DNA from: DASVDE01 sp036381235 | Lineage (GTDB): Bacteria; Actinomycetota; Thermoleophilia; Solirubrobacterales; 70-9 | DNA: 64,000 bases | Assembly: GCA_036381235.1 (NCBI GenBank) | Contig: DASVDE010000002.1 | Location: forward strand, 116,172 to 180,171 | Direction: 5' to 3' | Part shown: in pieces, positions 32,981 to 41,311 of the stretch | How the letters are laid out: each line of letters starts with the position of its first letter | Position numbering within the stretch: position 1 is the first letter of the stretch | The notes under the pieces: generated by a model | What the model saw: the letters and a program-made list of their open reading frames with translations, nothing else | What the model was told of the DNA's origin: nothing | Database searches by the model: none | Translations under genes and position numbers: made by a program

Positions 32981-35677
32981 TCATCGATCGCGTCGACGAC
33001 GCAGTGCCCAGCGGCGCAGCTCATCGGAGCCCCAGACGATGAACGGGAAGGCTGCGAGCATCGCGATGTGGGAGGGAGAAAGCGCCGCGGTCCCGAAGAC
33101 GTCCTGCAACGGCGGAAAGTAGATCAGCGCCGCGGCGAAAGCCAACTCAAAGCCGATCCCCCAGATCAACAGGGGATTGGAGAAGACGCCGATTTGCCGA
33201 AGCGAGGCCCTGCTGGTGCGGGCTGCGAACGCCGTGCCGACCTGACAGGCGGTGATTCCCGCAAACGTCATAGTCGTCGCCACCAGATAGTCGCCATGCA
33301 GCTTCGCCCCCGTGCCGGTGGCATCGCCGGGAGACCAGCCCGCCGCCGCGAGTACCGCAAAGAAGCCGCCCAGCACCAATGCTGCCTCGAGCAATCCCAG
33401 CCACAGCCAGGCTCGAGTCAGCATTCCCCGGCTGACGATGTTCTCGCTGCGCGGCCTGGGCGGCCGATCGAGGATTCCCGGCTCGGCCGGCTCGCGACCG
33501 AGAGCGAGCGCCGGCAGCGTCTCCGTCCCCAGGTCGATCGCGAGTATCTGCAGCGCGGTGAGCGGCAACGGGATCGAGCCGCCGGAGATCGCGAAGAGCA
33601 GGAAGGGAACGACCTCGGGCGTCGTGTGGGCGAAGATGTAGGTGATGAACTTGCGGATGTTCTCGTAGACGACCCGCCCCTCTTCGATCGCCGCGACGAT
33701 CGAAGCGAAGTTGTCGTCGGTCAGAACCATCGTCGCCGTCTCGCGGGCGACGTCGGTCCCGGACCTCCCCATTGCGACGCCGATGTCGGCGCGTCGTAGG
33801 GCCGGCGCATCGTTGACGCCATCGCCCGTCATCGCCACAGTGCAACCCTCGGCCCTTAAGGCCTCGACCAGGTGCAGCTTCGTCTCCGGGTTGCTGCGGG
33901 CGACGATCAGCTCCGGCGTATCGGCCAGCAGGCGGTCGAGCCGACCCTCCGACATCGCTTCGACCTCCGCGCCGCTGATCACGGTCGGCTCGTCCCCCAC
34001 GATCCCCGCCTCGCGCGCGATGGCGACAGCCGTCAGGCCATGATCTCCGGTGACGACGACGATCCGGATCCCCGAGCGCCTGCAGCGCGCCACCGAATCG
34101 GCCACCTCCGGACGCAGAGGGTCCTCGAGCGCGACCAGGCCGACGAAGGTGAGGCCTGCCTCCACGCGGTCGCGATCCTCACCCGCGGCCGTCGCGGGAC
34201 GCTCGGCAAAGCCAAGGACCCGCATCCCGCCCCTCGCGTAGCCGTCGGCGGTCGACACCGCCGCCGCGCGGTCGGCGGCGGTGAGCGGCCGGTCCCCGTC
34301 TCGACCGCGAATCGAGGCGCAGCGTTCCAGCAGCTCGACCGGGGCCCCCTTGACGTGGAACCAGCGCCTGCCACCGGGCTCCTCGTCGAGCGTGGTCATC
34401 CGCTTCAACCGGGGGTCGAATCGGTACAACGCCTTCCGAGACGCCCCTCCCCCAGGCCCAACCGACTCGATTTCCTCGCCCAGCTCCGCAGCCGCGACCA
34501 GCAGGGCGCTCTCGCTCGGGTCGCCGCTCCGACGCCAGCCGTCCGCTTCGCGGTGCGCCTCGGCGTTGTTGCAGCGAACCGCGGTGCGCAGCAACGCCGA
34601 GAACGGCTCTCGGCGGGCAACTTCACGCTCCCCGGTGGGCACCAGCTCCTCACCGTCTGCCCAGAGGACCCGAACGCTCATCCGCCCCTCGGTGAGCGTG
34701 CCGGTCTTGTCGGTGCATATGACGTCGGTCGATCCCAGGGTTTCGACCGCCGTCAGCCGCTTGATCAGCGCCCGACGACGCGCCATTCGTCGCACTCCCA
34801 CCGCCAGCGCAAGCGTGATCGTCGGAAGCAGCCCTTCGGGCACATTGGCGACCAGCAAGCCGATCGCGAAGGTTGCCGAGTCGTCGAGCGAGAGGCCGGC
34901 GATGCCGGCGCCTATCGCGAAGAACAGGACCCCCGCGACCAGCGCGATGGCGGCGATCAACAGCGCCACCCTGTTGACCTGGGACTGAAGCGGGCTCGTC
35001 TCCGCGTGAACCCGCTGCGAGAGCGCCGCGATCCGTCCGAGCCGGGTTGCCATGCCGGTCGCGTAGACGACGGCTTCCGCTTCGCCCCCCGTGCACAACG
35101 TGCCTGAGAACACCAGGTCCTCCGACTCGAGCGAGGGGACCGGGGGCGGCCTGCTCTCCACTGTGCGCCGCGCCGCACGCGCTACGGGCTGTGACTCCCC
35201 GGTCAACGGCGACACATCGACTTCGACTGCGCCTTCGACCAGCTGGGCGTCGGCGGAGAGGCGGTTCCCCTCCTCGATCAGCAGGAGGTCGCCCGGGACG
35301 AGCGCGGTGGCATCCACGAGTGTCGTTCGCCCACCTCGGCGGACCCTTGCCTGCGGCGGCAGGAGCTCCCGCAGCGCCTCCGTCGCCCGTTCGGCCTGAA
35401 GCTCCTGGGTGAAAGCGAAGGCCGCGTTCAGAACAATCACCGCGACGATGGCGATCGCCAGCGGCACAATGCCGGCCACCACCGAGAGCGCTGCGGCAAC
35501 CCAAAGCAGCACCGCCAGCGGGTGGGTGAACTGGCCCACCAGCTCCTTCAGACGGCTGGGCCCGCGCCGGCGTTCGATCAGGTTCGGGCCGTGCTGGGCA
35601 AGACGGCGAGCGGCCTCGCGCTGCGAGAGGCCGGGCCGGTCGGTCGGTGCCCGTTGTGGGCCGGCTCCTGAGCTCAA
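32981..35677 (-). CDS. P2-type cation-transporting ATPase, CtpF/PacL-like
   Basis: This is an 898-residue pump. It shows the N-terminal cation ATPase domain (LSQREAARRLAQHGPN), the TGES loop (159-162), the membrane motif PEGLLP (280-285) that marks the P2 group, and the phosphorylation motif DKTGTLT with Asp323. It also has the nucleotide region KGAPVELL, hinge MTGDGVNDAPAL, and C-terminal membrane helices. There are no heavy-metal-binding CxxC domains. P2 members move Ca2+ or other divalent/monovalent cations. Mycobacterial ctpF is DosR-regulated, which fits the neighbouring genes. It overlaps the alcohol dehydrogenase stop by 4 nt (ATGA), so the two are an operon. Confidence 0.94.
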   Translation of the reverse strand: MSSGAGPQRAPTDRPGLSQREAARRLAQHGPNLIERRRGPSRLKELVGQFTHPLAVLLWVAAALSVVAGIVPLAIAIVAVIVLNAAFAFTQELQAERATEALRELLPPQARVRRGGRTTLVDATALVPGDLLLIEEGNRLSADAQLVEGAVEVDVSPLTGESQPVARAARRTVESRPPPVPSLESEDLVFSGTLCTGGEAEAVVYATGMATRLGRIAALSQRVHAETSPLQSQVNRVALLIAAIALVAGVLFFAIGAGIAGLSLDDSATFAIGLLVANVPEGLLPTITLALAVGVRRMARRRALIKRLTAVETLGSTDVICTDKTGTLTEGRMSVRVLWADGEELVPTGEREVARREPFSALLRTAVRCNNAEAHREADGWRRSGDPSESALLVAAAELGEEIESVGPGGGASRKALYRFDPRLKRMTTLDEEPGGRRWFHVKGAPVELLERCASIRGRDGDRPLTAADRAAAVSTADGYARGGMRVLGFAERPATAAGEDRDRVEAGLTFVGLVALEDPLRPEVADSVARCRRSGIRIVVVTGDHGLTAVAIAREAGIVGDEPTVISGAEVEAMSEGRLDRLLADTPELIVARSNPETKLHLVEALRAEGCTVAMTGDGVNDAPALRRADIGVAMGRSGTDVARETATMVLTDDNFASIVAAIEEGRVVYENIRKFITYIFAHTTPEVVPFLLFAISGGSIPLPLTALQILAIDLGTETLPALALGREPAEPGILDRPPRPRSENIVSRGMLTRAWLWLGLLEAALVLGGFFAVLAAAGWSPGDATGTGAKLHGDYLVATTMTFAGITACQVGTAFAARTSRASLRQIGVFSNPLLIWGIGFELAFAAALIYFPPLQDVFGTAALSPSHIAMLAAFPFIVWGSDELRRWALRRRRDR

Positions 35678-36714
35678 CCGTGAGGACAGATCACTGCACG
35701 CCCGTCGAGGGTTCCTTCGCGCATCCGCTCATAGGCGTCCGCGACCCGGTCCAGGGGAAAGCGCTCGACGTGGGCGCGGATCTTGCCGGCTTTCGCCAGG
35801 GCGAGAACCTCCATCAGCTCGATCGCGGTGCCCCAGTAGGGGATCGTCAGCTCCGACTCGAAGGGAAGGGCGCCGAACGCGAACGCCAGCTTGCCCCCGG
35901 CGAGGCCGATCACGTTGAGGTCGCTCTCGAAGCGAACGATCTGGGAGGCAAGCGCAAGCGAATCGTCGGAGCCGACGTTGTCGATCACCAGCTCGACGCC
36001 CAGGCCGCCGGTCAACTCGCGGATCGCCTCGGCGGCACCTTCGCCGGCGGGCACCGCCTCGTCGGCGCCTATCTCCCGCGCCAGCGCCAGCTTGTCATCG
36101 GCCACGTCGACCGCGATCACCTGCGCAGGGCTGATCGCCCGCAGGATCTGCACCGCCATGTGGCCGAGGCCACCGACCCCGATCACCACGGCCGTGGAGC
36201 CGGGAACCAAGAGGCGCAAGGAGCGCTTGATCGCGTGGTAGGGCGTGAGTGCGGCGTCGGAGAGCGGCGCCGCGTCGCGGGGGTCGAGCTCGCCCAGCGA
36301 CAAAAGGAGGCGGGCGTGCGGGACGAGCATGTACTCGGCCATGCCTCCGTCGAGGCCGAGGCCGCCGCCGAAGGTCCCGATCTCCGCCTGGCGCTCGCAG
36401 TAGTTCTCGGCCGAGCGCCGGCAAGCGCGGCAGCGGCCGCATCCCCAGGGCCCGTAGACGGCCACAGGCTCTCCCTCCTCCAGGCCTTCGACGCCGGCCC
36501 CGAGCGCCTCGACCCAACCGGCGTTCTCATGGCCGAGGGTGAAAGGCACGTCAAATGACATAGTGCCCTCCGGCCACTCCATCAGGTGAAGATCGGAATG
36601 GCAGGCGCCCGCGCCGCCGACCTTGAGCAGCACCTGACCGGGGCCAGGCTCGGGCACCGGAACCTCGCTCATCTCCGGCGGGCTCTGCCAGGCGGTGAGG
36701 CGGTAAGCCTTCAT
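35674..36714 (-). CDS. Zinc-dependent alcohol dehydrogenase (MDR family)
   Basis: This is a 346-residue NAD(P)-dependent alcohol dehydrogenase. Catalytic zinc ligands are Cys38 (GACHSDLH), His62-Glu63 (GHENAG), and a later Cys/Asp. The structural zinc lobe has Cys92, Cys95, Cys98 and Cys106 (GCGRCRACRRSAENYC), and the nucleotide fold shows GVGGLGHMAVQIL. The start is ATG 36714. It overlaps the ATPase gene. Substrate is not known. Reducing-equivalent disposal in low oxygen would fit the local context, but this is inference. Confidence 0.92.
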   Translation of the reverse strand: MKAYRLTAWQSPPEMSEVPVPEPGPGQVLLKVGGAGACHSDLHLMEWPEGTMSFDVPFTLGHENAGWVEALGAGVEGLEEGEPVAVYGPWGCGRCRACRRSAENYCERQAEIGTFGGGLGLDGGMAEYMLVPHARLLLSLGELDPRDAAPLSDAALTPYHAIKRSLRLLVPGSTAVVIGVGGLGHMAVQILRAISPAQVIAVDVADDKLALAREIGADEAVPAGEGAAEAIRELTGGLGVELVIDNVGSDDSLALASQIVRFESDLNVIGLAGGKLAFAFGALPFESELTIPYWGTAIELMEVLALAKAGKIRAHVERFPLDRVADAYERMREGTLDGRAVICPHG

Positions 36715-36808
36715 TCGGTCTCTACCGTAGGCAGGCGATGTCGCGTTCGCGTCCGTAGAAGTCCGTGGAATACGAACTATCGGCAATCATGGGAAGACCA
36801 CGGGCCTC

Positions 36809-37732
36809 ATGCACTCACACGGTTCGCACAGCCACGGTCATAGCCACGAGATCTCCGACGACGCCAGCGGCGGCAAGCTGGCGATCGCGCTCGCGCTGAT
36901 CCTCGGCTTCATGGCGGTCGAGGTGACGGTGGGAATCGCCACCTCCTCCCTCGCCCTGCTCTCCGACGCCGCGCACATGCTCACCGACGCCGGCGCGATC
37001 GCCCTGGCGATAGTCGCGCTGAGGCTCGCCAGGCGGCCCGCCGAGGGCATCTACACCTTCGGCCTCAAACGGGCGGAGATCATCTCGGCCCAGGTCAACG
37101 GCGCCACCCTCGCGGTGCTCGGCATCCTGATCGTGATCGAGGGCGTCCGCAGGTTGATCGATCCGCCCGACGTACCGGGCCTGCCGTTGCTGATCGTCGC
37201 CCTGGTGGGCGTGGCCGTCAACCTGGCCGCCACCTGGACGCTGTCCAAGGCCAACCGTCAGAGCCTCAACGTCGAGGGCGCCTACCTGCACATCCTCACC
37301 GACCTGGCGGCCTTCGTCGCGACCGCGATAGCGGGCGCGACGATCCTGCTCACCGGATTCACCCAAGCTGACGGCATCGCGGCTCTCTTCGTCGCCGCGA
37401 TCATGCTGTGGGCGGCCTACGGGCTCATCCGCGACTCTGTGCGCATCCTGCTCGAAGCCGCTCCACAGGAGCTCGATCCCAACGAGGTGGGGACCGCGAT
37501 GGCGACGATGCCCGGCGTGGTCGAGGTCCACGACCTGCACCTCTGGGAGGTCGGCTCCGGCTTCCCCGCCCTCTCCGCACACGTGCTCGTCGGCGAGGAC
37601 GTCGATTGCCACGAGCGCCGCCGCGACCTCGAGCATCTCCTCCACGAGCGCTTCGACCTCGACCACACCACCCTTCAGGTGGACCACGCCCAGACCCGGC
37701 CGCTGCAGGTCAAGGGCGCGGCGACGAGCTGA
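36809..37732 (+). CDS. Cation diffusion facilitator (zinc/cobalt exporter)
   Basis: The 307-residue CDF protein exports divalent metals such as Zn2+, Co2+ or Cd2+ in exchange for protons. It has a His-rich N-terminus (MHSHGSHSHGHSHE), six membrane segments, and the metal-binding motifs SDAAHMLTD (D53, H56, D60) and a second H-x-x-x-D in LHILTDLAAFVAT. The C-terminal cytoplasmic domain is rich in His/Asp (VDCHERRRDLEHLLHERFDLDHTTLQVDH). It starts at ATG 36809 with no clear Shine-Dalgarno. It is convergent with the LTD gene, overlapping by 23 nt. Confidence 0.95.
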   Translation: MHSHGSHSHGHSHEISDDASGGKLAIALALILGFMAVEVTVGIATSSLALLSDAAHMLTDAGAIALAIVALRLARRPAEGIYTFGLKRAEIISAQVNGATLAVLGILIVIEGVRRLIDPPDVPGLPLLIVALVGVAVNLAATWTLSKANRQSLNVEGAYLHILTDLAAFVATAIAGATILLTGFTQADGIAALFVAAIMLWAAYGLIRDSVRILLEAAPQELDPNEVGTAMATMPGVVEVHDLHLWEVGSGFPALSAHVLVGEDVDCHERRRDLEHLLHERFDLDHTTLQVDHAQTRPLQVKGAATS

Positions 37733-38669
37733 CTTTCACCTCGAACCGCCAGATAGCAGGTGAGCGATCAACCACACCGCCGGCGCGAGCCTTGACGCGG
37801 AAGGCGTGATCGCCGGGGGACAGCAGGGGGGTCGTCAACGGGGAGCGGCAGCGCTTGAACCGTCCCCCGTCGAGCTTGCAGCGGAAGGTCGAGCGGGGGC
37901 GATTGGAGGTGAAGCGAAAGGTCGGGGTTCGATCCCGCGTGACCCGCCCCGGGTGGCGGAGGAGCCTGGTCTGGGGCCGACCTTGCCCTGAGCCGCCTCC
38001 GGCATCGCCCGAGGCAGGGTTGCCACCTCCGGCATCGCCCCCCTGCGACGAGCAACGGTGCTCGCTGGGGGGGACCGAGTTCGGGCGAGGCGCGGGAAAT
38101 GCGTCGAAGAAGTCGGCTGCGCTGTCGTTCGAGTCGTCCGTCGCCTCCAGCAACGTCGGGCAGCCGGGGGCGATCGACCGTCGCAGGGCCATCCCGTCGG
38201 GGAGGCCGAGCGGGTCGGCCGGTGCGCCCGTTGCGGAGCTGACCGAGCCGTGGAAGCTTCCCCAGGAGACGCAATCGAGGGCTTCCCAGCAGACGGCTCC
38301 GCCGGATGGGTCCATGCGGCCACCGGACATGCCGGTGTCGGCGACGATCCCGAACTGCGATTCCGCCAGAGGGGTCGCGGCGACGAACGTGACCTGGTCG
38401 GCGCCGCGCGCGGCATCCGCCCCGAAGCTCACCGTCCCCAACGAAGCGCCGGCCGCATCGAAGAAGGCGATCGAGTGCCCTTGGACGAAGTTCTGCCCCG
38501 GCGCATAGGCCTGCAGCTCGACGTACTCGGCGTCGGGATACGCGCCCGACCCGGGATAGACCTCGCGCAGCGCGATCAGGTGGAAGGTGGCGGATGCCGG
38601 CCCCGCGCCGACACCCAACGCGACCGATGCGATCGCGAGGGCGAAGAGCATGAGGCGGACGCGGGTCAT
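37710..38669 (-). CDS. Secreted lamin-tail-like surface protein with Ig-like end (paralogue 2)
   Basis: The 319-residue protein has a signal peptide (about 1-27). Residues 28-190 form a lamin-tail-like domain: TFHLIALREVYPGSGAYPDAEYVELQAY, then GIVADTGMSG and CWEALDCVSWGSF with two Cys. After a Gly/Ser/Pro linker (205-235), a basic C-terminal domain (250-319) resembles an Ig-like repeat (TPTFRFTSNRPRSTFRCKLDGG). It is translationally coupled to the upstream paralogue (ATGA). The pair share a 60-base identical stretch, indicating a recent duplication or gene conversion. Function is unknown; a cell-surface or envelope role is likely. Confidence 0.78.
   Translation of the reverse strand: MTRVRLMLFALAIASVALGVGAGPASATFHLIALREVYPGSGAYPDAEYVELQAYAPGQNFVQGHSIAFFDAAGASLGTVSFGADAARGADQVTFVAATPLAESQFGIVADTGMSGGRMDPSGGAVCWEALDCVSWGSFHGSVSSATGAPADPLGLPDGMALRRSIAPGCPTLLEATDDSNDSAADFFDAFPAPRPNSVPPSEHRCSSQGGDAGGGNPASGDAGGGSGQGRPQTRLLRHPGRVTRDRTPTFRFTSNRPRSTFRCKLDGGRFKRCRSPLTTPLLSPGDHAFRVKARAGGVVDRSPAIWRFEVKVSSSPRP
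38144..38203. repeat. 60-bp direct repeat, copy A (within LTD paralogue 2)
   Basis: Bases 38144-38203 are identical to 39760-39819. Both encode the same conserved segment of the lamin-tail-like domain (region GMALRRSIAPGCPTLLE). The two copies sit 1616 bp apart in the same orientation. Such exact identity in otherwise diverged paralogues points to recent duplication or gene conversion. Confidence 0.9.
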
Positions 38670-40288
38670 TGCGGTCGATGCGACCGGGCGTCGGGGCGCC
38701 GATGCTGCGGGTGTTTAACACGGCGGCAGCGGCGCGGGCGGTTATGGGTGCGGCGATGCTTGCCACGACGGCAGCGGCGGTGGTGTTTTTTCGGCGTGGT
38801 GACGGACGGGGCAAGCGAAGGCACGAAGGGAGCGACGGTCGGCGCGACGGGGGGCGGCTGTGGGGACGCGAGCACGGCCACATCGAAGCTGTAGCCGGCC
38901 GGGGCGGGGTCGACGTTGGCGCTGGAGTCGATAGCCCGCACCTGGAACGCGTGCGACCCGTTCGCGAGCCCCATGTACGTGACCCCGGTGGCGGGACAGC
39001 TCGCGAAGGCCGCCCCGTCCAGCTTGCACTGGAAGCTGGACCCTGGCTCCGTCGCGTGGTAGGTGAACGAAGCGGTGGAGTCTCCGCTCGGGTTGGGTGG
39101 CGCGCTGTCGATCACGGTGTCGGGAGGCGTCGTGTCGACCGCGGTGTGATCGACGGTCCAGGAGAAGGCGGCCGGGGCGCCCTGGTTGGTGGCCGTGTCG
39201 GTGGCGCGAACTTTGAACGTGTAGGTGTCGTCAGCGAGACTCGTATACGTCTTGCCCGAAGAGGTGCAACTGGAGAACGAGTCCGGGACAGCGCCCTGAG
39301 CGAGGCTGCACTGGAAGCTCGATCCGGATTCGCTCGAGTGATATTTGAAGGAAACGCTGGTGCCGGAGCTCGGGTCCGTGGGGTGGCTGTCGATCGTCAC
39401 CGTCGGCGCGAGCGTGTCGACCCGCCAGGTATAGCCGGCCGTCGCCCCTGTGAACCCGGATGAGTTCGTGGCGCGGATCTGGAAGGTGTGGTTTCCGTCA
39501 CCAAGCGGCCCCGGATAGCTCTTCCCATTGAGCGGGCAGTCCGCGAATGAGGCCGAGTCCAACCTGCAGGCGAAGCTCGTGGCTGACGCCGCGTGATAGG
39601 TGAAGGCGGCGCTGGTGCTGTTGGTTGGATCGGCTGGTTTCGTGTCGATCGTCGTGGCCGGTCCGGTGCAGGTCGTCTCGGCGATCGCGCTGGCGTTGTT
39701 GCGCGGACTCGGAGACACGTCGAAGAGGTCCGCAGAGCTGCTATTCGAATCGTCTGCCACCTCCAGCAACGTCGGGCAGCCGGGGGCGATCGACCGTCGC
39801 AGGGCCATCCCGTCGGGGATGCCCGACACGGCCGCCGGTGTTCCCGAAGACGATGGCGTGGAGCCGCTGAAACCACCCCAGGAGACGCAGTCGATCGAGC
39901 CGGCCCAACACGCCGCGCCGCCGGCGGGGTCGATGGCGAAGTTCGCATTCGCCAGGTCGGGCGCAACGCCAAAGGCGCCCTGCACACCGCTGTCGCCGAC
40001 CAGGATCGTTTGCTGATTGGCGCCGTTGGGTAGCGACGACGGAAAGGTGAACGTGCCGGCGACGGAGCCGTTCGCGCCATAGACAGTGATCCCGTATCCG
40101 CCGACGAAGTTCTGCCCCGCCGCGTACATCTGCAACTCGACGTAATCGGAGTCCGGCTGGGCCACGGACCCCGGATAGACCTCACGGATCGAGATCTCGT
40201 GGAAGCTCGCCTGCGCAGCCGGGGCAGCGGCCAAGACCCCGACCAGCGCGGCGATCGCGGCTACGACTACTAGACGGCGCCCTCCCAT
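38666..40288 (-). CDS. Secreted lamin-tail-like surface protein with three Ig-like repeats (paralogue 1)
   Basis: The 540-residue protein starts at ATG 40288 (the open frame begins one codon earlier at GTG 40291). A signal peptide (about 1-26) leads to a lamin-tail-like domain (to about 205: SFHEISIREVYPGSVAQPDSDYVELQMYA, CWAGSIDCVSWGGF). Three Ig-like repeats follow, each with a Ser/Thr-rich SxSFxCxLDxAxFxxC core. The C-terminus is a very basic, His/Arg-rich tail (KKHHRRCRRGKHRRTHN), perhaps for binding cell-wall polymer. It is the first gene of its transcript and lies 6 nt from a divergent ECF-type promoter, so the sigma factor nearby is its likely regulator. Confidence 0.8.
   Translation of the reverse strand: MGGRRLVVVAAIAALVGVLAAAPAAQASFHEISIREVYPGSVAQPDSDYVELQMYAAGQNFVGGYGITVYGANGSVAGTFTFPSSLPNGANQQTILVGDSGVQGAFGVAPDLANANFAIDPAGGAACWAGSIDCVSWGGFSGSTPSSSGTPAAVSGIPDGMALRRSIAPGCPTLLEVADDSNSSSADLFDVSPSPRNNASAIAETTCTGPATTIDTKPADPTNSTSAAFTYHAASATSFACRLDSASFADCPLNGKSYPGPLGDGNHTFQIRATNSSGFTGATAGYTWRVDTLAPTVTIDSHPTDPSSGTSVSFKYHSSESGSSFQCSLAQGAVPDSFSSCTSSGKTYTSLADDTYTFKVRATDTATNQGAPAAFSWTVDHTAVDTTPPDTVIDSAPPNPSGDSTASFTYHATEPGSSFQCKLDGAAFASCPATGVTYMGLANGSHAFQVRAIDSSANVDPAPAGYSFDVAVLASPQPPPVAPTVAPFVPSLAPSVTTPKKHHRRCRRGKHRRTHNRPRRCRRVKHPQHRRPDARSHRPQ
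39760..39819. repeat. 60-bp direct repeat, copy B (within LTD paralogue 1)
   Basis: This is the second copy of the 60-base identical segment described for 38144-38203. Flanking sequence diverges within a few bases on both sides. It lies in the coding region of paralogue 1 and codes for the same peptide region. Confidence 0.9.
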
Positions 40289-40294
40289 CACAGC

Positions 40295-40325
40295 GGTCTA
40301 CGAAGCGGTTTGGGGGAAAGTTCAA
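40295..40325 (-). promoter_or_regulatory. ECF-type promoter, left-facing (LTD paralogue operon)
   Basis: On the minus strand TTGAAC (40325-40320) is followed by 17 bases and CGTAGACC (40302-40295), then six bases to ATG 40288. GAAC and CGT elements at this spacing match the general pattern of ECF sigma promoters. The same two elements with the same spacing occur mirror-wise on the plus strand. Confidence 0.72.
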
Positions 40326-40331
40326 TCGATT

Positions 40332-40362
40332 TTGAACCCAGGGGCCACCGCTCCCGTAGACC
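40332..40362 (+). promoter_or_regulatory. ECF-type promoter, right-facing (cupredoxin-sigma operon)
   Basis: TTGAAC (40332-40337), 17 bases, then CGTAGACC (40355-40362), then six bases to ATG 40369. This is the exact mirror of the left-facing promoter. The -35 elements of both face each other across TCGATT, so one sigma factor and possibly one activator could control both transcripts. Confidence 0.72.
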
Positions 40363-40368
40363 CCGGCG

Positions 40369-40755
40369 ATGAATGCAACCGCCAACCCGGTCCGTCGGAC
40401 GGCGATCTTGCTCGTCGCGGCTCTGGCGGCAGCGCTTCTCGTCGGCTTGACGACCAGTGCCTGGTCCCCCGCGTCGGAGCGAGCACCCCTCCACGAGCGC
40501 ACGCACCTCAGGGCTGCGGGGGTCGGGATCCGCAGCTTCGCCTATCACCCCCAAAAGCTGAGCATCGAGGAGGGAACGAGGGTCGTCTTCGCAAATCGCG
40601 ATTCCGTCGCCCATACCGCGACCCGCAGGGGCAGCTTCAGCACCGGCAAGATCCGCCCCGGACGCTCTGTGGCAATTCGCTTTGGGGAGCGCGGGGTCTA
40701 CCGCTACCACTGCACGATCCACCCCTTCATGCACGGCAAGGTCGTGGTGCACTGA
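40369..40755 (+). CDS. Secreted cupredoxin-like copper protein
   Basis: The 128-residue protein has a signal/anchor segment (about 11-30). Its cupredoxin domain has the type 1 copper ligands His82 (SVAHTA), Cys115 (YHCTIHPFMHGK), His118 and Met121 in the C-x2-H-x2-M pattern. It is similar to plastocyanin/amicyanin-like small electron carriers or copper-binding proteins. It is the first gene of the sigma operon, 46 nt upstream of the sigma factor. The promoter places it under the nearby ECF sigma. The -10-like element is 6 nt from ATG, so the message is probably leaderless. Confidence 0.85.
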   Translation: MNATANPVRRTAILLVAALAAALLVGLTTSAWSPASERAPLHERTHLRAAGVGIRSFAYHPQKLSIEEGTRVVFANRDSVAHTATRRGSFSTGKIRPGRSVAIRFGERGVYRYHCTIHPFMHGKVVVH

Positions 40756-40801
40756 GAGTCGCGGCCGGCATGACCCTTCGCTCTGCTTCAAGATCGAGCC
40801 G

Positions 40802-41311
40802 ATGGCCCAGGGAGCGCTGACCCGCGAACGAGATGTGCGCGAAGCCTACGCGGCGCATGCCGGTGAGCTATACGGATTTGCGATGCGATCGCTGGGAGAC
40901 TCCGGGTTGGCCGAGGAGGCTGTCCAGGAGACCTTTCTCCGCGCTTGGCGCGCGGGTGAGAGGTTCGACCCACAGATCGGCTCGCTGCGCACCTGGCTGT
41001 TCGCGATCCTGCGCAACGTCGTGATCGACCTCGGCCGCGCCCGGGCGACTCGACCGGGCCTTACCGAAGGCGGGATCGAGCCCACGGTCGAGCCGATCGA
41101 CGAAGCGTTGCGCGCCTGGCAGGTCGAGGAGGCGATGCGGAGAATCGGCGAGCAGCATCGTCGCGTGCTTGTCGAGACCTACTACCGCGGCCGCCCCTAC
41201 AGCGAGGTCGCCGTGGACCTCGGAATACCGGAGGGAACGGTCAAGAGTCGTGTCTACTACGGCCTGCGCGCCCTTCGAGTCGCTTTGGAGGAGATCGGCT
41301 ATGAAGACTGA
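40802..41311 (+). CDS. ECF-type RNA polymerase sigma factor
   Basis: This 169-residue sigma70-family factor has region 2 (residues about 15-80, with YGFAMRSLGDSGLAEEAVQETFLRAW and the RTWLFAILRNVVID helix) and region 4 (about 110-165, EEAMRRIGEQHRRVLVETYYRGRPYSEVAVDLGIPEGTVKSRVYYGL). It begins at ATG 40802 and overlaps the anti-sigma start by 11 nt. It belongs to the ECF group that works with a zinc-binding anti-sigma. It is the natural candidate to recognise the mirrored TTGAAC/CGTAGACC promoters at 40295-40362. Confidence 0.93.
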   Translation: MAQGALTRERDVREAYAAHAGELYGFAMRSLGDSGLAEEAVQETFLRAWRAGERFDPQIGSLRTWLFAILRNVVIDLGRARATRPGLTEGGIEPTVEPIDEALRAWQVEEAMRRIGEQHRRVLVETYYRGRPYSEVAVDLGIPEGTVKSRVYYGLRALRVALEEIGYED

